Assembly (NCBI RefSeq): GCF_037543845.1
Contig: NZ_JBBIFX010000003.1
Coordinates: 186,001 to 250,000 of the forward strand
From: Gymnodinialimonas ulvae
Lineage (GTDB): Bacteria; Pseudomonadota; Alphaproteobacteria; Rhodobacterales; Rhodobacteraceae
Direction: 5' to 3'
DNA length: 64,000 nt
Made by a program: the position numbers and the translations under genes. The notes under the pieces are model-generated. The model did not search any database and had not been told where the DNA came from. It was given only the letters and a program-made list of their open reading frames with translations. Below are positions 16,492 through 24,935 of the stretch, in pieces; positions within the stretch are counted from its first letter, which is position 1; each line of letters opens with the position of its first letter.

Positions 16492-17370
16492 ATGGAATTC
16501 AAAACCCTCGACGCTTTCCGGGCAACTGCCGGATCGACATTGGGCAAAGGCCCCTTCGCGGTGCTGATCGTTGAAGATCGGGTAGAGTTCGAAAGCTCGC
16601 TCGACCACCTGCATTCGCTCGGCTTCAAGGCCATCTTCATCGTGGCACCGGACGACATCACCGTGCCCGAGGGCGCGATATCGGCCAGGGCAACGCAGCA
16701 TGTCATTCGCCATCCCTCCCGTCGCCCCGGCGCGACCGAGGATGTGGTCAATGCCCTGATCGCAAAGGTGCCCGGCGCATGGATCCACTATTGCTACAAC
16801 GGCGAATACCTCTTCTTTCCGTTTTGCGAGGATCGCAGTGTCGGAGAGCTGGTCACCTGGGTGACGGAAGAACGGCGCGAAGCCGTCCTGACCTATGTGA
16901 TTGACCTCTACGCTGGCGATTTGACCGCACATCCCAATGCAGTCGACCTCGACGGGGCGCTGCTCGACAGCTCGGGCTATTATGCCGACACCCGCAAAGG
17001 CGGCGAGGACGGCGAAGAGGTCATGGAACGCCAGCTCAATTTCTTCGGGGGCCTGCGGTGGCGGTTCGAAGAACACGTCGCAAAACCCAAGCGCAAGATC
17101 GACCGTGTGGGCCTGTTTCAGGCCAAACCGGGCCTCATGCTGCGCGGCGACCACACCCTGACCGACGAGGAAATGAACACCTACGCCTGTCCTTGGCACC
17201 ATTCGCTGACGGCGTCGATCTGTTCGTTCCGGGTCGCCAAGGCGCTGCGCACCAACCCCGGGTCACGCCACGACATCGCTGATTTCCGCTGGCACAAATC
17301 CACGCAATTCCATTGGTCGTCGATGCAATTGATGGAGCTCGGCCTGATGGAACCGGGTCAATGGTTTTGA
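16492..17370 (+). CDS. Putative GT2-like glycosyltransferase
   Basis: 292 residues, divergent from miaB. The N-terminal ~60 residues (FAVLIVEDRVEFESSLDHLHSLGFKAIFIV, broken here for length at residue 51) resemble the start of Glyco_tranf_2_4-type proteins, where an acidic residue and an LGF(D/K) turn introduce a nucleotide-sugar fold. A later block runs from LDGALLDSSGYY, through QLNFFGGLRWRFEEH, to CPWHHSLTASICSF. These aromatic/His-rich segments I do not recognise from a characterised enzyme. No signal peptide or membrane helix. The enzymatic call is tentative; it could be a conserved protein of unknown function. Confidence 0.55.
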   Translation: MEFKTLDAFRATAGSTLGKGPFAVLIVEDRVEFESSLDHLHSLGFKAIFIVAPDDITVPEGAISARATQHVIRHPSRRPGATEDVVNALIAKVPGAWIHYCYNGEYLFFPFCEDRSVGELVTWVTEERREAVLTYVIDLYAGDLTAHPNAVDLDGALLDSSGYYADTRKGGEDGEEVMERQLNFFGGLRWRFEEHVAKPKRKIDRVGLFQAKPGLMLRGDHTLTDEEMNTYACPWHHSLTASICSFRVAKALRTNPGSRHDIADFRWHKSTQFHWSSMQLMELGLMEPGQWF

Positions 17371-17468
17371 TCAAATCCTAAGCAAATAGCCGATCGTGCT
17401 TAACCCGCCCTTATGGCCCGGCATGTCCATATCCCACGCGTTGAAACCGGAACGCCAAGGATCATGGC

Positions 17469-18305
17469 ATGTTACCCGTCCAAACATCAGACGGCCACCA
17501 CACACCCGCCAAAGACCGCATCGCACAGACCATCGTGATCCGCGATGGCCATGGGTCCGACCGCCTGTCTTGCTTCGACCCTGCCACGGATGTGATCGCC
17601 TTCGATATGGCCGAGATTTCGGGCTATCCCGACGTCTTGTCACGCATGTTGGAACGCGGTGGGAACACGACCATCACCTTCGACAGCGGGGACCGGCTGA
17701 CGGTGGCCAAACACCCAAGGTCCCACCTGACCCCTGCGAATTTCGCCTATTCTGCCGGGCCGATCAGCCTTCACGAAGGCACACCGATCCGAACCGAACG
17801 CGGCGATATCCCAATCGAATATCTCCGCCCCGATGATATCGTATGGACCAAGGATCACGGTTGGCAGGCCATCCGGATTGTGACCTTCGAACGCATGCGG
17901 TTCCACGACCGCGACGATCCGGCCAAGCCGATCTTCATTCCCGCAGGCGCGCTCGGCAGTGGCAAACCATCCCAGGATCTTATCACCTCGCCGCAGCATC
18001 GGGTGTTGCAGGTGCTCACGCGTGACGGCGCGGAAATGCTGGTGCCCGCAGTGGACCTTGTCGGCCAAAATGGCATCCGTGCCATGCGCGGTCGCAAGAA
18101 GGCCAATTACCTCAGCCTGGTGATGGAACGTCATTCGGTCATTCAGGCCGCCGGCTGTTGGGTCGAATCCATGCTGATCACGCCCGATTTCGTCGACCGG
18201 CAAAGCACGGCGGTGCAGCGTCTGCTCGACCGGTGCAAGGGTATGAAAGCCACCCGCCGGGTCGAAAAAAGGGGCGTGCGTCCACGACGGCTGAAGGTCG
18301 GATGA
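17469..18305 (+). CDS. Hint (Hedgehog/intein)-domain protein with Ser in place of the first Cys
   Basis: 278 residues. Residues ~28-80 (GSDRLSCFDPATDVIAFD, then TTITFDSGDRLTV) look like the C-terminal repeat end of RTX/calcium-binding proteins. From ~100 a Hint_2-type domain follows: SLHEGTPIRTERG, IEYLRPDDIVWTKDHGWQAI and SPQHRVL (His177). Active Hint domains begin CFxxGT; here position 100 is Ser. No secretion signal at the N-terminus, as is usual for RTX-like substrates. The role is unknown, and self-processing is uncertain given the substitution. Confidence 0.75.
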   Translation: MLPVQTSDGHHTPAKDRIAQTIVIRDGHGSDRLSCFDPATDVIAFDMAEISGYPDVLSRMLERGGNTTITFDSGDRLTVAKHPRSHLTPANFAYSAGPISLHEGTPIRTERGDIPIEYLRPDDIVWTKDHGWQAIRIVTFERMRFHDRDDPAKPIFIPAGALGSGKPSQDLITSPQHRVLQVLTRDGAEMLVPAVDLVGQNGIRAMRGRKKANYLSLVMERHSVIQAAGCWVESMLITPDFVDRQSTAVQRLLDRCKGMKATRRVEKRGVRPRRLKVG

Positions 18306-18308
18306 ACG

Positions 18309-18336
18309 AAAAAGGGCGGCCCAAGCGGACCGCCCC
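18309..18336 (-). terminator. Intrinsic terminator of the Hsp20 gene
   Basis: On the reverse strand GGGCGG (18335-18330) pairs with CCGCCC (18319-18314), followed by five T (18313-18309). It sits 24 bases past the Hsp20 stop and next to the convergent Hint gene end. Confidence 0.75.
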
Positions 18337-18359
18337 AGAACCGTTTACTCAACCACCGC

Positions 18360-18833
18360 TCAGGCGTCGGCCGTCTCGGTCACTGCATCGGCCTCGATGG
18401 CCTTGGAACCGGAAGCTCCGATCTCGATCCGGCGCGGTTTGAGCGCTTCGGGCACCTCGCGCACAAGATCAATGTGAAGCATTCCGTTCTCGGCCACGGC
18501 CCCCGTCACACGGACATGATCGGCCAGCTGGAAGCGTTTCTCGAACGCACGCGTGGCGATCCCCCGGTGCAGGTACGTCCGCTGGTCTTCGTCCTTGTCC
18601 TTGCGCGCCGCAACGACAAGCTGATGCTCGCGCTGCTCCACGCTCAGGTCCGCCTCGGAAAAGCCAGCGACCGCAACCGAAATGCGATACGCATGTTCAT
18701 CGGTCTTTTCGATGTTGTAGGGCGGATAGGTCGTGCCACCGGCGTCCTGAGTCAAGACCCGGTCAAGCATGTCTGCGACCCGGTCAAAGCCAACGGTTGC
18801 ACGGTAAAGCGGCGAAAAATCATAAGTGCGCAT
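18360..18833 (-). CDS. ibpA: Small heat-shock protein Hsp20 / IbpA type
   Basis: ATP-independent holdase chaperone that co-aggregates with unfolding proteins. 157 residues. It begins MRTYDFSPLYRATVGFDRVADMLD, characteristic of class A IbpA. The alpha-crystallin domain runs from about residue 38 (YPPYNIEKTDEHAYRISVAV) to 130 (ENGMLHIDLVREVP), and includes the RGIATRAFEKRFQLADHV segment. The C-terminal IxI-like PRRIEI anchors oligomers. The gene stands alone with its own terminator and a candidate heat-shock promoter upstream. Confidence 0.93.
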   Translation of the reverse strand: MRTYDFSPLYRATVGFDRVADMLDRVLTQDAGGTTYPPYNIEKTDEHAYRISVAVAGFSEADLSVEQREHQLVVAARKDKDEDQRTYLHRGIATRAFEKRFQLADHVRVTGAVAENGMLHIDLVREVPEALKPRRIEIGASGSKAIEADAVTETADA

Positions 18834-18938
18834 GGGTTATCCTCCATTGAGCGACAACGATGTTTATGGGCTGCCCTGCTGTCAGGCACAGACCCGTTTG
18901 CGATGAATGCCGGCCCGCTCAGCGGCACCGACAGGTGA

Positions 18939-18968
18939 AATGTGGGAAACGTGTTTTGGGCTTTCAAG
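18939..18968 (-). promoter_or_regulatory. Candidate RpoH (heat-shock) promoter of the Hsp20 gene
   Basis: On the reverse strand CTTGAA (18968-18963) is followed 16 bases later by CCCACATT (18946-18939). This resembles the sigma32 pattern CTTGAA...CCCCATNT with one disturbed position. It lies about 105 bases upstream of the Hsp20 start, in the gap after the protease gene. Confidence 0.4.
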
Positions 18969-18977
18969 CCCCCCGCG

Positions 18978-19826
18978 CTACGGTCGGACGAACCGCGCGC
19001 CCATGTCGCCACGCGTGCCGTTGGACGGCGAAATGAAGCTCGTCGTCCCGCCTGACGTCGAAAACGTCGCCGCAGGTCCCGCCAAACGGGCCTGCGAAAG
19101 CAGATCCGACATCTGCCCGTCCAGCATCACCGCAAGCGAGATATCTTCGCCATCGACATGGCCGCTGGCCGACATCACGGCGATGACCTCGGCCCGGCCT
19201 TGATTGACCCGCAACACCGGAGAGCCGGACGCCCCCTGCACCACCGAGCAGTTCAGCGACCGCACCGGCCCGCGCCGCGCAAGAATTTCACACCCTTCCT
19301 CGATGGAGGCACGGTTTTCGCGATCCCGACCGTAGGACACCACTGTCACACGCCCGTCGCGCGCACGCCCCTCGGCGGCGCTGATCGGCGTGATTGTCGT
19401 CGGTGAGATCGGCTGGCGCAGCTGCAGCAGCGCAAGATCCCGACCAATCATGTCAAGCTCCGGGCCGCGTTCATGCACATAATCCGCCGGCACCATCGCG
19501 CGCCGGACCTGCCGGATCGCTTCTGCGCGACCATTGCGCAGGCCCGCGAGAAAGGTGAAATCCTCGGGCATCAAGGCTTCGTGGGTTTCCGGATGAAACA
19601 CGCAATGCGCTGCCGTCAGCACAAGATCGGGCGCAATCAGCGTGGCCGAACAGAATGACACGCCGGTGTCGAGCCGCCCGACAGCGCGCCATTGCCGCGC
19701 CTCGTTTGCTCCGGACATGTCGCGCAGGCCATTTTCGCCATCCCCCGGCTGCACCTGCGGCAGGCTCTGCGCCAACAGCGGCGCGGCACAACAACAGGCG
19801 AACACAAATGCAAGGATACGGCGCAT
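18978..19826 (-). CDS. Secreted trypsin-like serine protease
   Basis: 282 residues with a signal peptide (MRRILAFVFACCCAAPLLAQ). A chymotrypsin fold with the full catalytic triad: His in VLTAAHCVF, Asp in DMIGRDLALLQL, and Ser in VVQGASGSPVL. The two Cys in FCSATL...AHC match the usual histidine-loop disulfide. It is short, with no PDZ domain, so it is not DegP-like; it belongs to the bacterial S1 peptidase group probably acting in the periplasm or outside. The last ~40 residues are Ser/Thr/Gly-rich. The start is set at the Met before the signal peptide. Confidence 0.88.
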   Translation of the reverse strand: MRRILAFVFACCCAAPLLAQSLPQVQPGDGENGLRDMSGANEARQWRAVGRLDTGVSFCSATLIAPDLVLTAAHCVFHPETHEALMPEDFTFLAGLRNGRAEAIRQVRRAMVPADYVHERGPELDMIGRDLALLQLRQPISPTTITPISAAEGRARDGRVTVVSYGRDRENRASIEEGCEILARRGPVRSLNCSVVQGASGSPVLRVNQGRAEVIAVMSASGHVDGEDISLAVMLDGQMSDLLSQARLAGPAATFSTSGGTTSFISPSNGTRGDMGARFVRP

Positions 19827-19900
19827 CAACACACTCCGGCAGACTGACACGTCGGGGAATAGAAGCGGACCGGGGCGAAAATATGGCCTTGGCGTTAAGC

Positions 19901-21229
19901 TTACCGCAAGATCGGCACCGCCGGTTCCACGCGTCCGCGGTCCAGCGCGGCCGGGCGCGGGCCGCCCGTCGCCCAGTCCAACAACTCCACCGTGTGCACG
20001 ATCGGCACCTCGGTGCCCGACCCGATCTGCATCATGCAGCCGATGTTGCCTGCCGCGATGATATCGGGGCGCGTCGCCTCCAATGTCTCGACCTTGCGGG
20101 CCTTGAGCTGCTTTGAAATCTCGGGCTGCATCAGGTTGTATGTCCCCGCCGAGCCACAGCACAGATGCGCATCCGCCGGTTCCACAACCTTGAACCCGGC
20201 ACGCTTGAGCAGATCCTTCGGGAAGGTCTTGATCTGCTGCCCGTGTTGCAGCGAACAGGCCGCGTGATAGGCCACACGCACCCCATCGCCGCTTTGCGCC
20301 ACCGCGTCCTGGGGCAGAAGATCCATCAGAACTTCCGACACGTCCTTGGCCAGGCCTGCCACCGCCGCCGCATCCTCGGCCAGCGCGTCATCCTCGCGGA
20401 ACATGTGGCCATAATCCTTGACGGTCGTGCCGCAGCCCGACGTGTTGATCACAATCGCATCGAGCCCGTCGCCCTTCATCTCCGCCGCCCAGGCCCGGAT
20501 ATTCCTGGCAGCCGTCGCATGGCTTTCCGACGTCTTGCCCATATGATGGGTCAGCGCCCCGCAGCATCCCGCGCCTTCGGCCACCACAACTTCGGCGCCC
20601 AGACGGGTCAGTATCCGGATCGTGGCATCATTGATATCAGTGTTCAGCGCCTTCTGCGCACAGCCCGTCATCAAGGCCACGCGCATCTTCTTCTGCGGCA
20701 CTTTGAAGACCTGCGGATCGTCATTGCGGCTGACCGGCGGGATGTGTTTCGGCGCCATTTCCAACATCGCCCTGAGACGCGCATCGGGCATCATCCATGC
20801 AAACGGACGCCCCAGCTTGGCCCCCAGAAGCGCCAGCCGGAAGCGCGTCGGATAAGGCAGGATCTGCGCCAGCGTCCAGCGCAGCACCCGCTCGAAACGG
20901 GGGCGTTTGTAGGTCTGTTCGATGTATTCGCGCGCGTGATCCACAAGATGCATGTAATGCACCCCCGACGGGCACGTCGTCATACACGCCAGGCACGACA
21001 GGCAGCGGTCGATATGCTTGACCGTCTTTTCATCCGCCGGACGACCGCTTTCGAGCATATCCTTGATCAGGTAGATCCGACCCCGCGGGCTGTCGAGTTC
21101 ATCGCCCAACACCTGATAGGTGGGGCAGGTCGCCGTGCAGAACCCGCAATGCACGCAGGTCCGCAGGATCTCGTTCGACCGCGCGGTCGCGGTATCCTTG
21201 AGTTGCTCGGGTGTGAACGTCGTTTGCAT
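19901..21229 (-). CDS. glcF: Glycolate oxidase iron-sulfur subunit
   Basis: 442 residues. Two 4Fe-4S ferredoxin motifs in the first ~100 residues (CVHCGFCTATCPTY and CLSCLACMTTCPSG). Two CCG domains follow, with GCAQKAL...EGAGCCGALTHH and HAACSLQHGQ...DAHLCCGSAGTY. These bind further clusters and pass electrons from glycolate to the quinone pool at the membrane. Last gene of glcDEF; GGAG of its ribosome site overlaps the glcE end. Together the three subunits turn glycolate (a phytoplankton exudate) into glyoxylate. Confidence 0.95.
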   Translation of the reverse strand: MQTTFTPEQLKDTATARSNEILRTCVHCGFCTATCPTYQVLGDELDSPRGRIYLIKDMLESGRPADEKTVKHIDRCLSCLACMTTCPSGVHYMHLVDHAREYIEQTYKRPRFERVLRWTLAQILPYPTRFRLALLGAKLGRPFAWMMPDARLRAMLEMAPKHIPPVSRNDDPQVFKVPQKKMRVALMTGCAQKALNTDINDATIRILTRLGAEVVVAEGAGCCGALTHHMGKTSESHATAARNIRAWAAEMKGDGLDAIVINTSGCGTTVKDYGHMFREDDALAEDAAAVAGLAKDVSEVLMDLLPQDAVAQSGDGVRVAYHAACSLQHGQQIKTFPKDLLKRAGFKVVEPADAHLCCGSAGTYNLMQPEISKQLKARKVETLEATRPDIIAAGNIGCMMQIGSGTEVPIVHTVELLDWATGGPRPAALDRGRVEPAVPILR

Positions 21230-21233
21230 CGCC

Positions 21234-22373
21234 TCAAGCTCCCATAAGACCGGCGTTCAGCACGCCGCGCGGATCGAATTTCTGACGCAGTCCCGCCGAA
21301 AGACGCGCCACACCGGGCGCTTCGGGTTGAAACGCGGGCACTTGGCCAAGCACCGCATCGCGCGCGCGCATCAACGTGGCGTGCCCGCCCTTTGCAAGGC
21401 ACGCCGCCTGCAACGCCTGATGGAGTGCCACGACATCGGCCTCTGCCGCGCCGTCGACCATTCGCACCCATGCCAGCCCACCGGCCCAATCCAGCCGATA
21501 TTCCGCGCCCTCAAGCGCTTCGATCTGCTCCAACAGGTCCGTCGCCTTCATCGAAACACGCCACACCGCGGCCGAGCCTTCGGCGAAATCCGTCACATCG
21601 CGCAGCCGTTGCCACAGCTTGGCCGAGGCCACCGGATCGTCGATCACGTCGATCTCGCCCCCGATCAGGTCGCGCAATTGCCCAACGCGGTAGGCGACCG
21701 ACGCCTCCAACCCTTCGACGCGGATATAGACCGCTTCGCCCGGCACGAAGCCCGCGCCGTTCACGTCAAAGGGCGAGGTCATCGCCTTGGTCATGATGTC
21801 CACGGCCTCGGACGGACCCGCCGACTGCACCGCCAAGGTGGCGCCGTTCAACTTCGGCAAAACGCGGAACGCGACCTCGCTCAATACACCCAATGTGCCC
21901 CATGAGCCGGCCATCAACTTGACCAGATCATAGCCGGTCACGTTCTTCATCACGCGCCCGCCGTTCTTCACAATCGTGCCGGAGCCGTCCACGAACCGCA
22001 CCCCGATCAACGCATCACGGCAGGCCCCGGCCTGTAGCCTGCGGGGGCCGGCCGCATTGGTTGCGACCACACCGCCAAGGGTCGACGTCCCGTCGCGCCC
22101 CAGAAGGCCGCCCATATGCGGCGGCTCGAACGGCAGCATCTGCCCTTCGCTCTCCAAAAGCGCCTCGATCTCGGCCAGCGGCGTGCCCGCACGCGCCAGA
22201 AGCGTCAACGCCCCCGGCTCGTACAATTCGATCCCCGACATCGCCGCCAGCGACACGACCTCGCCCGGTGCAGGCGCACCAATCGCGCGCGTGCCACCGC
22301 CGACAATCCGCAGCGGGTCCGTGGCATCGGCCACCATCGCGGCCAATTCGGCCTCATTCGCGGGGCTCAACAT
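21234..22373 (-). CDS. glcE: Glycolate oxidase FAD-binding subunit
   Basis: 379 residues from the start at 22373. The PCMH-type FAD-binding domain shows IVGGGTRAIG near residue 25, MLPFEPPHMGG and STLGGVVATNAAGPRR around 90, and VKNGGRVMKNVTGYDLVKLMAG. An ATG nine bases further upstream (22382) is less likely, because the GAGGG ribosome site directly abuts it while it is nine bases from the chosen ATG. That GAGGG is part of an intergenic repeat (22383-22449). Middle gene of the glcDEF operon. Confidence 0.93.
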   Translation of the reverse strand: MLSPANEAELAAMVADATDPLRIVGGGTRAIGAPAPGEVVSLAAMSGIELYEPGALTLLARAGTPLAEIEALLESEGQMLPFEPPHMGGLLGRDGTSTLGGVVATNAAGPRRLQAGACRDALIGVRFVDGSGTIVKNGGRVMKNVTGYDLVKLMAGSWGTLGVLSEVAFRVLPKLNGATLAVQSAGPSEAVDIMTKAMTSPFDVNGAGFVPGEAVYIRVEGLEASVAYRVGQLRDLIGGEIDVIDDPVASAKLWQRLRDVTDFAEGSAAVWRVSMKATDLLEQIEALEGAEYRLDWAGGLAWVRMVDGAAEADVVALHQALQAACLAKGGHATLMRARDAVLGQVPAFQPEAPGVARLSAGLRQKFDPRGVLNAGLMGA

Positions 22374-22382
22374 CGCGCCCAT

Positions 22383-22449
22383 CCCTCTTTGTTCCGAAAA
22401 ATTTGTTGGGCGCGCGCGTGGGAACGCCCCCGCGCATACCTCGCCGAAC
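22383..22449 (-). repeat. Intergenic element, copy 2, between glcD and glcE
   Basis: Reverse-strand order: GAGGTATGCGCGGGGGCGTT, a GC-rich CGCGCGCG segment, then AAATTTTTCGGAACAAAGAGGG (split here: AAATTTTTCGGAA and CAAAGAGGG). The tail TTCGGAA-CAAAGAGGG also ends copy 1 at 7321-7378. In this copy the terminal GAGGG appears to serve as the glcE ribosome-binding site. Confidence 0.5.
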
Positions 22450-23895
22450 TCAGGCGGCGACCTCGTTTTCCCTGCGCGCGCGCGACGTTTCCAACGGGAA
22501 AACCTTGGCCGGATTCAAAAGCCATGCGGGATCGAACACATCCTTCACCCGCATCTGCGCCTCCATATCCGCCGCCGTGAATTGCGCCCCCATCAGGTCG
22601 CGCTTTTCGATGCCCACGCCATGTTCGCCAGTCAAACACCCGCCCACTTCGACGCACAGCCGCAGGATATCCGCACCACAGGCCTCGCACAGTTCCAGAT
22701 CACCGGGCTTGTTGGCATCGAACATGATCAGCGGATGCATATTGCCATCCCCCGCATGGAACACGTTGCCGACGTTGAGGCCATATTTCGCACTGATCTC
22801 CTTGATACCCTTGAGAACCCTTGGCAATTCGCTGACCGGGATCGTCCCGTCGAGGCACATGTAATCGGCCACCTGCCCGACCGCGCCGAACGCGCTTTTG
22901 CGGCCAAGCCAGATGCGCCCGGCCTCCTCGGCGGTTTCCGCCTCGCGCAGGTCCACAGGATTATGCGACCGCGCAATCTGCTTGATCAGGCCAAGCTGCG
23001 CGTCGATCTCGGCTTCGCTGCCTTCGACCTCAACGATCAAAAGCGCTTCACAATCCGGATAACCGGCTTTTGCGTGTTTTTCGGTGATTTCAAGGATCGG
23101 GCGGTCCATGAACTCGATCGCGACCGGCAAGACGCCCGCCTTGATGATGTCGCTGACGCAGGCGCCCGCAACTTCGTTTGAATCGAACGCGATCAGGACG
23201 GGCCGCGCGCCTTCGGGCTTGCGCAGGATGCGCAGGGTGGCTTCGGTCACGACGCCCAATTGCCCCTCCGATCCACAGATCAGGCCAAGCAAATCATAGC
23301 CCCCCGAATCCAGATGCGCGCCGCCGATCTCGATGACTTCACCTTCCATCGTGACCATGGTCACACCCAGAAGGTTATTGGTCGTCACCCCGTATTTCAG
23401 GCAATGCGCCCCGCCGGAATTCATCGCAATATTGCCCGCAATCGCGCAGGCCAGCTGGCTTGACGGGTCCGGCGCATAGAAGAAATCTTCCGCCTCAACG
23501 GCCCCGGTCACGCTCAGGTTCGTGCGCCCGGTCTGCACCCGGATGATGCGGTTGTCGTAATCGGTATCGAGCACGCGGTTCATCCGAGCCACGCCCAGAA
23601 TGACCGAATCCGCCGTCGGCAAAGCCCCCCCGGCCAGCGATGTACCCGACCCGCGCGGCACAACCGGCACGCCTTCCTCGTGGCAGATCTTGAGCGCGGC
23701 GGCGACCTCTTCGGTATTGGCAGGCAGGATCGCGGCCAGCGGCGGGCATTTATACGCGGTCAGCGCGTCGCATTCATAGGCCAGCGTCTCGGCCGGATCA
23801 TGGATCACGGCGGTCTTGGGCATGACCTTCTGAAGCCGTTCCACGATCCGTGCCTTGCGGGCGATGACGCTGGCGTCTGGCTGGGGCATTTCCAT
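22450..23895 (-). CDS. glcD: Glycolate oxidase catalytic FAD subunit
   Basis: 481 residues. FAD-linked oxidase: the FAD-binding PCMH domain has PVVPRGSGTSLAGGALP near residue 85, SQLACAIAGNIAMNSGGAHCLKYG near 140, and GSEGQLGVVTEATL near 200. The C-terminal cap ends with GEHGVGIEKRDLM. It oxidises glycolate (and D-lactate) to the keto acid. ATG 23895 gives the usual N-terminus MPQPDASVIARKARIVERLQ. A longer open frame upstream is antisense. First gene of glcDEF. Confidence 0.95.
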   Translation of the reverse strand: MEMPQPDASVIARKARIVERLQKVMPKTAVIHDPAETLAYECDALTAYKCPPLAAILPANTEEVAAALKICHEEGVPVVPRGSGTSLAGGALPTADSVILGVARMNRVLDTDYDNRIIRVQTGRTNLSVTGAVEAEDFFYAPDPSSQLACAIAGNIAMNSGGAHCLKYGVTTNNLLGVTMVTMEGEVIEIGGAHLDSGGYDLLGLICGSEGQLGVVTEATLRILRKPEGARPVLIAFDSNEVAGACVSDIIKAGVLPVAIEFMDRPILEITEKHAKAGYPDCEALLIVEVEGSEAEIDAQLGLIKQIARSHNPVDLREAETAEEAGRIWLGRKSAFGAVGQVADYMCLDGTIPVSELPRVLKGIKEISAKYGLNVGNVFHAGDGNMHPLIMFDANKPGDLELCEACGADILRLCVEVGGCLTGEHGVGIEKRDLMGAQFTAADMEAQMRVKDVFDPAWLLNPAKVFPLETSRARRENEVAA

Positions 23896-23918
23896 GGTCG
23901 GGCTCCACTTTGGTTGGA

Positions 23919-23941
23919 ATTGGTAAAAATATATAACCAAT
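23919..23941. promoter_or_regulatory. Inverted repeat ATTGGT-N11-ACCAAT in the glcD promoter
   Basis: ATTGGT (23919-23924) and ACCAAT (23936-23941) form a perfect 6-bp inverted repeat around an AT-only centre, 24 bases upstream of glcD. GntR/FadR-type regulators, which include glycolate and lactate sensors, bind TTGGT/ACCAA half-sites, though usually closer together. The AT centre could also hold the -10 element. No glcC gene is nearby. Confidence 0.4.
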
Positions 23942-24021
23942 CTGGCGATATGGCAAAGGAATTCCGCGCCGCACTGCGTCACAACTTGCGGTTGCGATAG
24001 TTTCGCCCCAAAAGCCTGTCC

Positions 24022-24435
24022 ATGGAATGGGTCAAGGTGCTGCATCTGTTGTGCGTTTTGGGGTGGATGACCGGCATCTTCGCCGCCCCGCGCGCCATCA
24101 TTTTCTGGAAACGCGAATACGCGGCCTCCGGCAGCTTTGGGCCGACAGGCGATCTGACGATCCGGATTTACCGCTTTTCCCTCGGGCTTGGCGTGATCGC
24201 GATTCTCTCCGGGCTCTACCTCGCGCATCTGTGGGGATGGCCCACCTGGAGCCATGCGAAAATCGCCGTCGTGATCGCGCTGGCGGCGCATTACGGATGG
24301 ACGGGTCGGCTTGTTCTGCGCGCGCGCAAGGGGATCTTCACCGAAAGCGACCGCTGGCTCAGGGTCTATAATGAGATCAGCGTTCTCGGCGCCATCGGCG
24401 TCCTGATCCTCGTCGTCTACAAACCCTGGAGTTAG
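24022..24435 (+). CDS. CopD/HemJ-like membrane protein
   Basis: 137 residues, four hydrophobic segments (VLHLLCVLGWMTGIFAAPRA, YRFSLGLGVIAILSGLYLAH, AKIAVVIALAAHYGW and VLGAIGVLILVVYKPW). A His in helix 1 (LHLL) and another before the Gly-Trp in helix 3 are placed as in the HemJ/UPF0093 and CopD superfamily, whose members bind haem or copper. It is shorter than typical HemJ (about 145-150) but close. The precise role is unresolved: protoporphyrinogen oxidation or just a small CopD protein. Divergent from glcD. Confidence 0.65.
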   Translation: MEWVKVLHLLCVLGWMTGIFAAPRAIIFWKREYAASGSFGPTGDLTIRIYRFSLGLGVIAILSGLYLAHLWGWPTWSHAKIAVVIALAAHYGWTGRLVLRARKGIFTESDRWLRVYNEISVLGAIGVLILVVYKPWS

Positions 24436-24529
24436 GCGTGTTGCGGACCGGACCCGCGCGGTGCCGCCGATTTTCCGCCTCGCGGCCATGTGATGTGTCA
24501 TGGCGCGATGAGTTACGTAAAAACTACAA

Positions 24530-24880
24530 ATGAACTACAGAATAATTCTCCTGCTTTTCGCCTTTCCCGCCCATGCCGACCCTGCTGAAATCGTTGGGGT
24601 CGAGGCCACACTAGGCGGCGACGGATGGCGCTTTTCCGTGACGGTTGCCCATGCCGATACCGGTTGGGATGACTATGCCGACGGCTGGCGGGTAGAGCTT
24701 GCGGACGGCACGATTGTTGGTGAGCGCCCCCTCGCCCACCCCCATGTCGAGGAGCAGCCCTTCACCCGCTCGACCTCCGGTGTGGTGATCCCTGACGGCA
24801 CCGCCGAGGTCTTCATCCGTGCCCGCACGAATGTGGATGGATGGGCCGAGGGCACGCGGGCATACACCCTTCCGCAATAA
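24530..24880 (+). CDS. Small secreted protein of unknown function
   Basis: 116 residues with a signal peptide (MNYRIILLLFAFPAHA). The mature part is predicted beta-rich: VGVEATLGGDGWRFSVTVAH, DGWRVELADGTIVGERPLAH, then FIRARTNVDGWAEGTRAYTL. It looks like a single immunoglobulin-like beta sandwich. No cysteines in the mature part. No operon partner; it converges with the large membrane protein to the right. Function unknown. Confidence 0.65.
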   Translation: MNYRIILLLFAFPAHADPAEIVGVEATLGGDGWRFSVTVAHADTGWDDYADGWRVELADGTIVGERPLAHPHVEEQPFTRSTSGVVIPDGTAEVFIRARTNVDGWAEGTRAYTLPQ

Positions 24881-24935
24881 GCACAAACGCTCTGCTTTTG
24901 TTGGGTTTTTCGAACCTAAATGGGCTGTGCGTCGC

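Noticed and set aside
22450..24501. Upstream extension of glcD to 24501 and of miaB to 17202
   Set aside because: The extra parts are antisense to other genes (CopD-like; GT2-like) and have no family match; the standard N-termini begin at 23895 and 16347.
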